From: a virus
Strand: one strand, 5' to 3'
Virus record (IMG/VR): IMGVR_UViG_3300009506_000178
Span: 1 to 24,873 of that record
DNA length: 24,873 nucleotides
Under the pieces are notes generated by a model that was given only the letters and a program-made list of their open reading frames with translations, had not been told where the DNA came from and searched no databases. Made by a program: the position numbers and the translations under genes. This document shows positions 1 to 8,945 of this stretch, in pieces; within the stretch, counting starts at the first letter, position 1, and each line of letters opens with the position of its first letter.

Positions 1-692
1 AAAACACCATGCTCGGTGTATGGATCAAGCTCATAATGAGCCTGGATGAATTCATTGCGCACGACATGGCGCACACGACTTGTTACGTTTCTATCTACCC
101 TCCAGGCATTGTTGACATAGGTTTTGACTGTCTGAGTTATCTCACCAGTCTGGTCCTTGGACAGGATGTCCCTAATATCATCTTCCAGAGTCATTGAGTT
201 AGTCAGCGGCTGCACAAATGTGGCACCACCCTGATTGAGACGCTCACTCAGTACCTGAAGCAGCCTCTCTTTGACTGGCTGGTTTCTGATCTGTCTGAGT
301 CTCTGGATTATATCCTCAAGGGTCTCTCTGCGCATTGTGGCTTGTGTGGTTCTAAGATCTCTGTATCTATCCAATACAGAAGACTTGCTACTTTTCCACA
401 CTTCATGGAAGAATCCCTTCCGGTTGATTAATGGAATGGTTGTAGACTGCCTATCAGGCAATGGAACTTCAAATGGCAGGCCACCACTAACAAACGGAAT
501 ACGATTGAGGCCAGACAGCACTCTCCTAGTTCCATAGGCGAACTTACTATCCTTCACCTTTGGATAGTAGCGATAAGCAGCGAACCCCATGAGGCTGAAT
601 GAAGCCATAGATAGACCAACAGACCCTATGGGCCAGCCACGCTCGTCTCGCTCTCCTCTGTTTGGATCTACAAATGGGTATGGATTAGCCAC
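1..692 (-). CDS. Partial gene after the tape measure, probable tail protein with N-terminal hydrophobic segment
   Basis: An uninterrupted minus-strand frame runs from a GTG at 692 to the left edge, giving 230 complete codons with no stop, so the 3' end is missing. The GTG overlaps the last codons and TAA stop of the giant tail gene (stop at 687-685), and an AGAGG lies about 10 bases upstream. The product begins MANPYPFVDP and has a hydrophobic stretch around residues 22-41 (GSVGLSMASFSLMGFAAY), followed by a basic region. The rest looks helical and charged, with a segment rich in Arg, Gln and Leu around residues 110-160. The layout of a short polar start, a hydrophobic segment and then basic residues resembles the start of the giant protein next door. 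I do not recognise a family. Position after the tape measure suggests a tail or baseplate-proximal protein, possibly ejected with the genome. Confidence 0.8.
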   Translation of the reverse strand, partial: MANPYPFVDPNRGERDERGWPIGSVGLSMASFSLMGFAAYRYYPKVKDSKFAYGTRRVLSGLNRIPFVSGGLPFEVPLPDRQSTTIPLINRKGFFHEVWKSSKSSVLDRYRDLRTTQATMRRETLEDIIQRLRQIRNQPVKERLLQVLSERLNQGGATFVQPLTNSMTLEDDIRDILSKDQTGEITQTVKTYVNNAWRVDRNVTSRVRHVVRNEFIQAHYELDPYTEHGV

Positions 693-3600
693 CTAGTAGT
701 GCCCTCTCTGTCGGTGAAAGTGATCTATCTGGGCGAACAAGGGTAGCGGTAAGAGCCCTTGATCGATTTACTGTTATCTCTATTCTGGTTGGTACATCGC
801 CAGTCTGCGTGGCTCTGTGGCCTCCTGGGATGCCATCTATCATAACGTTTCCAGTAGCTCCGAACTCACGTATGATCCTCTGGATAGCTGCCTGAGTGTC
901 GTATTTGTCCGGTGCTATATCTCCACCCATGTACTGTCCATCATAATGGGTTAGCTTAGTCATCTGTATTGGCCCTGGTATGAAGGGAGAAGCCCTCATC
1001 CTATCCATCTGATCCTTCCATCCAAGACCGAAATCATGTGCATCATATCCTTCAAACTTGGCACTATTTAGCTTCACATCCTCAAGCTGAACCGCTGGAG
1101 CCCATCCTCCCCATCCAACCTCGGGCACTCCTTCCTCTTCAACAAACTTGCTGACATTCTGGCTATTTCTGAAGTCAGATAGAGCGCGGAAGTTCCTCTC
1201 TCCATCCTGAATCCCCCATCTAACACCAAGCAAGTTACCAACATCTTCTGGCACCAACTCCATAATCCTCTGTCTCTCATCAGGATCAGTAGTGCGCATG
1301 AATGCATTGAAGAATGGGCGCTCTGCATAAGGCAAAGCTCTGTACATAGAAGTCCACCCTGCTGTGGACATTCCAAGAGGATTCAGCCCAGTCATTGTCT
1401 CCCCGGCTTTACGAAGGAAATCTGGAGATCCTGTTAGCTCATGAAGACGCATAGCTTTCATGTACTCAAGCTTGTCAAAGTAAGCCTCCAGTTCTCTCTT
1501 GCGCTTCACATCAGATGGAACACCAGACTTGGCACCGATGACATATCTACCAGCACCATACACGCCCCCAGCGATAGAGCCAATCATTGCCCCAGGAGCA
1601 CTACCAACTAGTCCTCCCATGAATGCCCCTCTAGCTGCGCCTTCTAGTAAAGAGTCAGAAGATACTAGTGTCTTTGCCCATGGTTCAGCGAAGTCACGTA
1701 TGGGATGCTCCCAGAATGCAGCATCTCTTCCATACAACCTAGTTCTTTCATACTCCTCTATCGGAGTTCTGTAGTGAAGGAATCTGGTATGTATTGGTGT
1801 ATCTAGATGTGAGTTATGTATTGTGTACAACCCGGTTGAATACGTGTGATCCTCATAGACTGTGAAATCATACAGTGGACTCTTGCTTCGTGGTTTGCTT
1901 GTGCCAACAGAAGTGACCATCATATGACATATATCATCCTCATCAAACCACATCAGCTCATTCTTTGGTGCTTCGACTCCGTATAGAATTCGTTGAAGAT
2001 CAGTCTCATCTATCACCAGATCATATGAGCTGGAATTCAGCTTGATGATATGGTGTGCTATGTGAAGTCTCAGCAATAGCTTCGATATGTCAAACAATGT
2101 ACCAGTGCTGCTCAGCTTGAAGGTATTGAAGCTCTTGTTCATTGTCAATCCTCTAACAAATGCTTTCAGCATGACAATGTCAGAGTTCTTAACAAAGTCA
2201 GGGATGCGCTTCTCCTTCCCATATCCGAACAGCCCCTTGATCATCAGAGCGAACACAGGAGATGTAAACTTCACATAGTCATATCCAGATATAGTTTGCT
2301 CGGTTGTCTGAACAACCATTGCTGATGCTGTTCTCATAGAATCAAGCTTAGCTGTGTCAGAACAGAAGCCTATTCTGATGCCATGGTCAGATCCCTTGTC
2401 TCTGATCGGACCGCCTCTTGCAAAATAGTACCCTAGTAGTCTCATGAGCTCCTGGCTCTTCTCAACCTTGCGCTGGAAGAACTTCACACTGCCCTTCTTC
2501 CGTAGCATCTCTACATCATCTATTACTTCGCTTATGAGATCAATATCTGCCAGTTCCATCACATCTAGTTCGTCTGTGCGCTCATCTATGATGATTGGCG
2601 GAAACAGCAGCACATCTCCTCTGGTGACATCTCCAGCTTTGACAAATCCACGCTCTGTCCATATGATGTGGTTGGTGGTTGTTCTAAGTGGATGCTCATG
2701 CCCACCTGCACGTATGGTTCTCATCTTGTCCCAGGACTCTGGCATTCTTACATGAACATCTGTTACTGCTCGCCATATTCCAGTGTGAGTTCTAACCAGA
2801 TCATTTTCACATACCCTTCTAGCCTCTATGTATCCACGATGGGTTTCTATTAGCTCATCCTCTGGAACACAGAACATCTCCCACGCGGCTCCAGCTACTC
2901 TCTCTGGGAATGAATACTCAGCGGAAGCCTTGAGATTCTCATTGGTGCTGAGGTTGGTGTACTCTGTATCAGGAGAGAAGATCTTCCCTTTGAACCGATA
3001 AGGATAGTACTCTTGCTTCTGAACTACGGCTCTTCTCTGCTTCAGAATAGTCTGAACTCTGTCTTTGTCCTCATCTGATAGTAGCCCCATCCTGCTTTGC
3101 ATTCTAACTATCTCCAGCTCTTCCTTGTACTTCTTCGAGTATGGGGCAACATCTGCTAGAATTGCCAATCTATCCAGGTGACTATAGTCCTCTCCTGCCC
3201 ATCCAAGATTCTTTGCTCTCAATTCCATAGCTATACCTCTAGCCTGCAGCATCTTGGCTACATCTTCCTCATACCTGCTCTGGGAGAATGGCACATCAAA
3301 TGCCAGCGTAACCCTTGGGTCATCTCTAGATACATACAAGATCTGCCCACTATAGATACCGCTGGCCTTCATGTAGAAGTTCACCTGACTATAGTGCTTT
3401 GATCTAGGAGCAGTCATTTGAGACAGAGCCTCTGTTGTGATGGTCTTGATCTCAACTACCTTGTTCTTCCGTCCCTCTCTAACTATCGCATCCATATGCC
3501 CAGATACGTTGGAGTATGGGTCATAGACTAGCGCCTCTGCCTTAACAAGTAGATTAGCTCTTGCAAGTTGTTCCTGAACTACCTTGTGCAGATATGTACC

Positions 3601-6600
3601 CATGGAGGTTACATCGAATCCCTCTTCATCAAGGGGAGGAGATTCACCAAGCATTCTAGTAACGATCTCATCTCTGGTCATTCCTATCCATGATGCTCTT
3701 CCTGGGAATGTCTTCTTAACCGTTCTTGCTGATTCATATCCAGATCCTGGAAGTCGCAGCAATCCCTCCGGAACCTTTGTATAAGGATCTCCATACGCGA
3801 AGTTCATGAAGTAGTCTCTGGTATCCAACCACCCAGGCATCTTGTTTCTGATCCTGTTGTAATACTCAGTGTTGAATGGTCTTCTTGGTATGAATCGTCT
3901 CCAGAACTCAGTCAGACCCATTTGCCCACCTATATTCAGATCCCAATATCTGCGCCGATATGAGTACAGCTCAGAGGCATTCTCCATGACAGCATCAGGC
4001 TCAAACATTCCTCTTCTACCATCTTCCCCTTGGATCTTACCCATGGCAGACTCATATCCGAATCCAACAAGACCAAGAGGCTCGATGATTCCTCTGTACT
4101 CCATGTTTCCAAGAGTAGCACCAAGACTAGTTGAAGATAGAGGAGCGGGCAATCTCAACGAGGCAGTTCCTGGCGACACGTTGTCTGCGCCAGCCATAGG
4201 AGCAAAGTGATCCTCGTACTTCTTTAGGAAGTTTGGACTGGAGTATCCTATCGTTCCACCATTCCTTGGATCAGTAGCATCATCGTAACTATTGAACAAC
4301 CTAACAAGCTCCTTGTGATGCATCTTGATAGTAGGCTTGGTGAATGGAAGATGGAATGGTCCAACCATTGGAGCCTTGGCTGTTATGTAGGAAATAGCTG
4401 GTCCAACAAATGGTATCTCTTCTCCCAGACCACCAGTCTCCGGATATGGCCTGGACAGATAATGCTTGCGCTCGTAATGGTAAGGATCTATCAGTGCTCC
4501 AATCAGATTCACACCCATCGGTGGATTTGCGAACAGAGCAGCTTCCATCTTGCTTCCAAGACCATCTGGAGTGTACTCATACTGTGACTTGAGTCTCACA
4601 AACCAGTTAGGTCTGAAGTACATGATATCCTTGCCCTGGTAGTTCTGTCTAGACAACTCCCAGAATCTACCTCTTCTAACCGGCACCTCTTTCCTACCAG
4701 AGAACTCCTCTTCAAACTGCTGCTTCGATCTAGTAGAGAGCAGACCAGGACCAGCGAATAGACCTTCTCCTGTAACAAGGTTCTGGCTCAGCTCTCCTGC
4801 ACTCAGCAATAGACCAGCAGTCATTCCTATGGCTGCTCCCTGTCCTCCCCTTAGCCTAGCCCCCAGTGCAGAGAATACAAGGGGAGGAGCGAAGGTTCTG
4901 ACCATACTGGCAGCTGGACTCTCTATGGAACCAGGCATCAGCCCTTCCATATACTTAGACAGCTGAGTCAACCCAGTTATATCCTTGAAAGCATGATACG
5001 TGTGCGATGTCTTAACCACCTGATCAGCCATTGCTACAGTTAATCCTTCATCAAAGGCTGTTCCGTTGAACATAGGATTCTCATCAATAGCAGCATCAGT
5101 GAACTGATAAACTGCTCCAAGTCCAGCAACAGCAGGTCCCCACGTAATAGCAGTTAGACCCATTGCCAATGCGCTTCTTCTATGGTCTGGATTATTAGGG
5201 GCAAACCCCATGAACTCGCCTATTCTAGCAAATCTATCAGCCAGCCAGAATGGAATCATTCCGGCTCTAGACATAACGAACTTTGGATCATGCGGAGGAT
5301 CCTCAAGACTGTCCTTCCATATTGATGGGAAGAAGCTGCGCATCATTCCGCCGAATCCTCTTGATCCAGGAGAGAAGAAGCTGTTTGTCACTGATACGAA
5401 TGGTGAGTCGTAGATCCTTGCAGCAATGGGATCATCTATGGGAACTCTGGTGAATTCTCTTATCTTGCCAGATGACCACGGTGGAATATACTGCTTTGCC
5501 AGCTGATAAAGAGGAGTCTGGGCATCCATTACAGTATTCAAACTCTCAAGCAACACTTGATCATTTACATCACTTCGGGTACCCTCACGAATAGCATCCA
5601 GAACTTGCTTCTTATACGTCAGTATTCCAAGAGCCTTTCTCTCGCTCTTCCTGATGTAGTTCAGACCCTCTGATTCTGATGCTTTTGCTATCTCGTTGAG
5701 CTCAGATGCCCGCAGATTGCTTGACAGGATCTTCTCTTCTGCTATGACATTACGTATCTCCTGCAGCTTACTAATGGTGCTCTTCCCACCATAGCCAAAT
5801 CCTCTTGAACCAGCTTCCTCTGTGATGGCTCTGAAGTCATCATAACTTCTGCCTATTACAGAGTTAACTGTTGATGCAACTCTTCTGTTACGTGAGAATA
5901 GAGAGTCTCTAACATTGGTATTCTGAAGAACTCTGTAGAGATAGTGATCATCCTCTAGGGCCCTCATGACATTCACACCAACACCAGGTCCTAGTTCTAC
6001 ATCTCCCTGAAGAATCTTTCTGAACATCCCTGGTCTAGATGTCACTATGGTTGTTGCATTGATGGATGCTCTTCCTACAAATCCACTTACTAGCTGTAGA
6101 GCTTCCTGGGCCATGGTTCTCTCTTTAGGATTGAAACCTTGTCTTGCTCTGGCTGCTATGAATTCCTTGTTGAACACTCTTGATTCGTTGCTAAGGAGAT
6201 TTAGAACGCTGTGCGGCTTCGTGTACTTCGCTGCTAGATTAGATACCCATGTGAATAGTGATTCTGACTCTCCATATCCTGCACCTATCTCAAACCTTCT
6301 GAGAACATGCTCATGAACACGTCTTCTCCATTTACCAATGAACCCCTTACTCCATGCTCTGGTTTCTGCAAGCTCCTTTACATCCATCAGCCTGGATTCT
6401 GGTAGACCGTAGTGCTTGTGCACCGCACGAGCTATGTATGATCCTCTTCCTGCCCTGAGCATCCTATAGGAGTTATATGGATTGATAGGAACTATCTGTC
6501 CTGGTTTGACCAGATAATGCTTCCCAAGGAAGAACAGACCAGCCTCATCTTCACCAGGCACAATAGCCCCAAGCCTACTAAACAAAGCCTCTGTGTTGAC

Positions 6601-8172
6601 ATTGGCTGGCTTATGAATATACCCAAGCCCCATTCTACCTTCGCCATGTCCATAGAAATCGGCAGCCACTTCCTTGTCCATGAAGATTCTGAGAGGAGTG
6701 CCTAGTACGCCAACAGCAACACCACCAACTCCACCAAAGGAATGCTGCATTGCAGTGACTGCTCTGTTGAACAGATACTTCGGACTAACAGCCCGCATGT
6801 CAAGAATGTCACCGCTTCCCTGTAGTCTATATATTGGCTGCTTGGAATAGAGGTTCTTAGTGAGCTTATTGTAGATAGCTCCGGAGGATCTCTTACCAAA
6901 GATGCCAGTCTTAGCTATCCTGGCAGCAAGAACTCTAGACTCGCGCTCAGCTACCTTTGCCTTCTCTACACCCAGTAGCTCTTCGAAGAATGTAGATCTT
7001 GGCTTTGCCTGTCTATCTCGAAGATCCTTTAGGAATTGTCTCTTAAGATCTCTAACTCCAGCAACCTCATGAAGACTACCACCCATTCCTCCAACCATAG
7101 AGGTTCTCTCTATGGCAGAGACCATATTCATTAGATCATCGTCTATACGATTGACACGTCTGGTGTTTCTGAGAAGGATCCTTTGCTGTCTCTCCTTCTG
7201 GAATGATTCAATGAAGTTCCTGGCGTTCCTCAACATACCAGAGGGTCTTACAAACTTCCTCCAGGTAGAGGGAACCATGGTATCTCTCCATGTAACAGAT
7301 CCAAAGGCCCCGCCAAGACCTGCTTGAACAGACTTCCCATATGCCAATGTCTTCTCGAAGAACTGCAGAGTCTGCTTTGTGGCATGCTCTCGCATGCTTG
7401 GATCTATCTTTCCAACGAACTTCTGAAGAGCTGCACCTCCGACTCCCCTAACACCATAGTTGAGAAGGTTCCCACCACCTACAAAGAAAGCGTCTATTGG
7501 GTAGAATCCGGCAGTGAACTTAGCATAGTCCAGGAGAGTTCCTGGAACATTGAAGACAGATGGCTTATCAGATTCACCGTGCAATCCCCCTATGATTCTA
7601 TCTGCAAGATAGAATGGCACGGATCTCTTGAGGTAGTCCTGCGCATGGACTGCCATAGCACCTTTGACAACAGCTATTCTATCATAGGTGTTCTTCTTCA
7701 GCAGAGACTGGGCCTTCAGCCCCATAACTCTGGTTCCACTCATGTTCCCAAACTTGGCAGCTATCTGCTCTGTCTCTGTCTTCCATTTGTAGTACGGGTT
7801 TGTTATGTCTCTGACTCTGCCTCTAAACTGCCTAATCCAGTTATCCCTAGGAAGCTCGTCTACAATAGATGCAAGAGGGGCTGGAGCTGAGCCCACAGCT
7901 CTCACTGCTGCTCTCTCTGCTGTTGCGAATGCAGATCTTGGAAAGGCTCTAGCAACCTTTTGAGATAGGCTGCTGGTGAGTCTGGTTGTGGCACCGCCAA
8001 GCCGCTTGGTTAGAAGACCAGTCAGGGCAACATATCCAACCATAGTAAGACCAAGTCTGATGAAATCAGACGTACCAAATCCATCCTGACCAGGGATATT
8101 CCCTAGGCCAGTTGGCAAACCAGTATCTAGCTGGTTGTATTGATCATCATAGTACTTGTCTATGTCAGCCAT
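685..8172 (-). CDS. Giant tape-measure-position tail protein with PD-(D/E)XK nuclease domain and intein
   Basis: This 2495-codon gene directly follows the two tail chaperone-like genes, the usual place of the tape measure protein, which sets tail length and sits in the tail lumen. The ATG at 8172 overlaps the preceding stop as TAATG; an in-frame TTG at 8196 is less likely. A hydrophobic segment lies at residues 37-54, with others near 1001-1025 and 1095-1128 and a glycine-zipper stretch near 2174-2213. A RecB/Cas4-like nuclease domain spans about 1505-1640, with H1529, D1561, E1574, K1576 and Q1596/Y1600. Residues 1768-2120 are an intein, so the spliced product should be about 2142 residues. 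I see no lysozyme or peptidase motif. The protein lacks the long uniform coiled coil of simple tape measures, so it may instead be a composite tail-lumen or ejection protein. Role is inferred from position; the nuclease and intein are read directly from motifs. Confidence 0.82.
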   Translation of the reverse strand: MADIDKYYDDQYNQLDTGLPTGLGNIPGQDGFGTSDFIRLGLTMVGYVALTGLLTKRLGGATTRLTSSLSQKVARAFPRSAFATAERAAVRAVGSAPAPLASIVDELPRDNWIRQFRGRVRDITNPYYKWKTETEQIAAKFGNMSGTRVMGLKAQSLLKKNTYDRIAVVKGAMAVHAQDYLKRSVPFYLADRIIGGLHGESDKPSVFNVPGTLLDYAKFTAGFYPIDAFFVGGGNLLNYGVRGVGGAALQKFVGKIDPSMREHATKQTLQFFEKTLAYGKSVQAGLGGAFGSVTWRDTMVPSTWRKFVRPSGMLRNARNFIESFQKERQQRILLRNTRRVNRIDDDLMNMVSAIERTSMVGGMGGSLHEVAGVRDLKRQFLKDLRDRQAKPRSTFFEELLGVEKAKVAERESRVLAARIAKTGIFGKRSSGAIYNKLTKNLYSKQPIYRLQGSGDILDMRAVSPKYLFNRAVTAMQHSFGGVGGVAVGVLGTPLRIFMDKEVAADFYGHGEGRMGLGYIHKPANVNTEALFSRLGAIVPGEDEAGLFFLGKHYLVKPGQIVPINPYNSYRMLRAGRGSYIARAVHKHYGLPESRLMDVKELAETRAWSKGFIGKWRRRVHEHVLRRFEIGAGYGESESLFTWVSNLAAKYTKPHSVLNLLSNESRVFNKEFIAARARQGFNPKERTMAQEALQLVSGFVGRASINATTIVTSRPGMFRKILQGDVELGPGVGVNVMRALEDDHYLYRVLQNTNVRDSLFSRNRRVASTVNSVIGRSYDDFRAITEEAGSRGFGYGGKSTISKLQEIRNVIAEEKILSSNLRASELNEIAKASESEGLNYIRKSERKALGILTYKKQVLDAIREGTRSDVNDQVLLESLNTVMDAQTPLYQLAKQYIPPWSSGKIREFTRVPIDDPIAARIYDSPFVSVTNSFFSPGSRGFGGMMRSFFPSIWKDSLEDPPHDPKFVMSRAGMIPFWLADRFARIGEFMGFAPNNPDHRRSALAMGLTAITWGPAVAGLGAVYQFTDAAIDENPMFNGTAFDEGLTVAMADQVVKTSHTYHAFKDITGLTQLSKYMEGLMPGSIESPAASMVRTFAPPLVFSALGARLRGGQGAAIGMTAGLLLSAGELSQNLVTGEGLFAGPGLLSTRSKQQFEEEFSGRKEVPVRRGRFWELSRQNYQGKDIMYFRPNWFVRLKSQYEYTPDGLGSKMEAALFANPPMGVNLIGALIDPYHYERKHYLSRPYPETGGLGEEIPFVGPAISYITAKAPMVGPFHLPFTKPTIKMHHKELVRLFNSYDDATDPRNGGTIGYSSPNFLKKYEDHFAPMAGADNVSPGTASLRLPAPLSSTSLGATLGNMEYRGIIEPLGLVGFGYESAMGKIQGEDGRRGMFEPDAVMENASELYSYRRRYWDLNIGGQMGLTEFWRRFIPRRPFNTEYYNRIRNKMPGWLDTRDYFMNFAYGDPYTKVPEGLLRLPGSGYESARTVKKTFPGRASWIGMTRDEIVTRMLGESPPLDEEGFDVTSMGTYLHKVVQEQLARANLLVKAEALVYDPYSNVSGHMDAIVREGRKNKVVEIKTITTEALSQMTAPRSKHYSQVNFYMKASGIYSGQILYVSRDDPRVTLAFDVPFSQSRYEEDVAKMLQARGIAMELRAKNLGWAGEDYSHLDRLAILADVAPYSKKYKEELEIVRMQSRMGLLSDEDKDRVQTILKQRRAVVQKQEYYPYRFKGKIFSPDTEYTNLSTNENLKASAEYSFPERVAGAAWEMFCVPEDELIETHRGYIEARRVCENDLVRTHTGIWRAVTDVHVRMPESWDKMRTIRAGGHEHPLRTTTNHIIWTERGFVKAGDVTRGDVLLFPPIIIDERTDELDVMELADIDLISEVIDDVEMLRKKGSVKFFQRKVEKSQELMRLLGYYFARGGPIRDKGSDHGIRIGFCSDTAKLDSMRTASAMVVQTTEQTISGYDYVKFTSPVFALMIKGLFGYGKEKRIPDFVKNSDIVMLKAFVRGLTMNKSFNTFKLSSTGTLFDISKLLLRLHIAHHIIKLNSSSYDLVIDETDLQRILYGVEAPKNELMWFDEDDICHMMVTSVGTSKPRSKSPLYDFTVYEDHTYSTGLYTIHNSHLDTPIHTRFLHYRTPIEEYERTRLYGRDAAFWEHPIRDFAEPWAKTLVSSDSLLEGAARGAFMGGLVGSAPGAMIGSIAGGVYGAGRYVIGAKSGVPSDVKRKRELEAYFDKLEYMKAMRLHELTGSPDFLRKAGETMTGLNPLGMSTAGWTSMYRALPYAERPFFNAFMRTTDPDERQRIMELVPEDVGNLLGVRWGIQDGERNFRALSDFRNSQNVSKFVEEEGVPEVGWGGWAPAVQLEDVKLNSAKFEGYDAHDFGLGWKDQMDRMRASPFIPGPIQMTKLTHYDGQYMGGDIAPDKYDTQAAIQRIIREFGATGNVMIDGIPGGHRATQTGDVPTRIEITVNRSRALTATLVRPDRSLSPTERALLGG
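1813..2871 (-). mobile_element. In-frame intein (353 residues) with degenerate LAGLIDADG endonuclease
   Basis: The intein starts at Cys1 (codon 2871-2869, CVPEDELIET) and ends at Asn353 (codon 1815-1813), followed by Ser as the first C-extein residue. Block A has a Cys-Pro-Glu-Asp start and an ending like LVRTHTG. Block B is TTNH at 65-68. Block F and G are YDFTVYEDH (334-342) and the terminal IHN. All residues expected for standard splicing are present. The middle is a LAGLIDADG-type domain: block C LLGYYFARGG at 145-154, block D KRIPDF at 221-226, block E FVRGLTMNKS at 238-247. The two catalytic acids, expected at 152 and 246, are Arg and Lys, so the endonuclease is probably inactive while splicing is retained. 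The reading frame continues through both junctions, which fits an intein and not an intron. Confidence 0.93.
3253..3660 (-). other. RecB/Cas4-like PD-(D/E)XK nuclease domain inside the giant tail protein
   Basis: The domain covers about residues 1505-1640 of the giant protein. In order it has GTYLHKVVQE (motif with H1529), GHMDAIV (D1561), VVEIKT (E1574 and K1576) and QVNFY (Q1596 to Y1600). This is the G-x-x-x-H, G-x-x-D, E-x-K, Q-x-x-x-Y order known for the RecB/Cas4 branch of PD-(D/E)XK nucleases. All expected metal-binding and catalytic residues are present, so activity is plausible. No iron-sulfur cysteine cluster like that of Cas4 is visible nearby. It lies about 130 residues before the intein insertion point. 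Confidence 0.85.
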
Positions 8173-8933
8173 TAGATTGGTGGTCCATCTACCCAAGCGT
8201 GTTCATTCTCTTGGTAGTCATCTTTGCCTATTACTGTCTTCTTGATATCACCCTTTGACAGATTCTCTGGAGGCCTTTCTCTTTTGTTGATAATTGCCTC
8301 ACGGATACTGATTGGATCATTTCCAGTCTCATTGAAGATTCTTTCGCGCAGGGATCTCTGTGCTGGTTCTATCCCTGACATCCTCAAGCTGTCAAATACA
8401 TCTCCACCAGACCACTTATTGTCTACTGGTGCTCTGATAGGAGGAGGTGGCACTGGAGTAGGAACTCTCTTTCCTCTGTCTCTCTTATCTGAGTACAATC
8501 TCTTCTGTGCGACAAGCTCAACCTGTCCAACATATGACAAGAACTCCTCAATACCCATGTTATCCACATCAAGTGGATTCATGTTGAAGTATGAGCATAT
8601 CAGAGCTTTAGCCTCTGGATGGAACGACTGAGCCTCTTTGCGCTTCTCAGACAAGATAGTTAGGAACACATTTTCATCACCCCAGCCAGAGATCTTTAGA
8701 ATACTCTCACACAGAGCCACATATTCACCAGTTCTTAGCTCTGGTATCTCTTCTGGGTGTACTACAGCAGCCTGTATGATGAAATCTTCAAGATCAGGAG
8801 ACTGTTCCTTGCCATCTATTTTGGCAAACTCACCTAATGATAGTTGCTTGAAAACAAATAAGGTGCCCCCAACCTCTAGTGAGAAGAGGGCACCATGCTT
8901 TTGCTTCAGAGCGTCAATGTCTGGATGGGACAT
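8172..8933 (-). CDS. Tail assembly chaperone-like protein, long paralogue
   Basis: This 253-residue protein sits immediately before the giant tail gene, where tail assembly chaperones are normally found. Its first 45 residues match the start of the preceding 114-residue protein in pattern: both have an ALK-x-x-HG motif, then a Ser-Leu strand, glycines and a Phe-x-Phe/Phe-Lys strand. The middle (about 50-145) looks helical. Residues 150-175 are Pro-rich (TPVPPPPIRAP), and the tail is polar and charged. The ATG at 8933 has AGGA about eight bases upstream. The stop overlaps the next start as TAATG, which suggests translational coupling. In many phages a short and an extended chaperone are made by frameshifting; here two separate genes seem to serve instead. 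Function is inferred from position and the paralogy. Confidence 0.72.
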   Translation of the reverse strand: MSHPDIDALKQKHGALFSLEVGGTLFVFKQLSLGEFAKIDGKEQSPDLEDFIIQAAVVHPEEIPELRTGEYVALCESILKISGWGDENVFLTILSEKRKEAQSFHPEAKALICSYFNMNPLDVDNMGIEEFLSYVGQVELVAQKRLYSDKRDRGKRVPTPVPPPPIRAPVDNKWSGGDVFDSLRMSGIEPAQRSLRERIFNETGNDPISIREAIINKRERPPENLSKGDIKKTVIGKDDYQENEHAWVDGPPI

Positions 8934-8945
8934 GTTCCCATCCTT

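Noticed and set aside
1813-2871. Self-splicing intron instead of an intein
   Set aside because: The reading frame is continuous across the whole insert and carries intein splicing motifs at both ends, so protein splicing explains it.
7324-7890. 188-residue plus-strand frame
   Set aside because: Antisense to the N-terminal part of the giant tail gene, with no domain or convincing start.
685-8172. Cell-wall hydrolase domain in the giant tail protein
   Set aside because: I looked for lysozyme, transglycosylase and M23-type peptidase motifs and found none I could support by eye.
8172-8196. Longer TTG start for the giant tail gene
   Set aside because: The ATG at 8172 overlaps the previous stop as TAATG, the same arrangement as elsewhere in this window; the TTG has no binding site.
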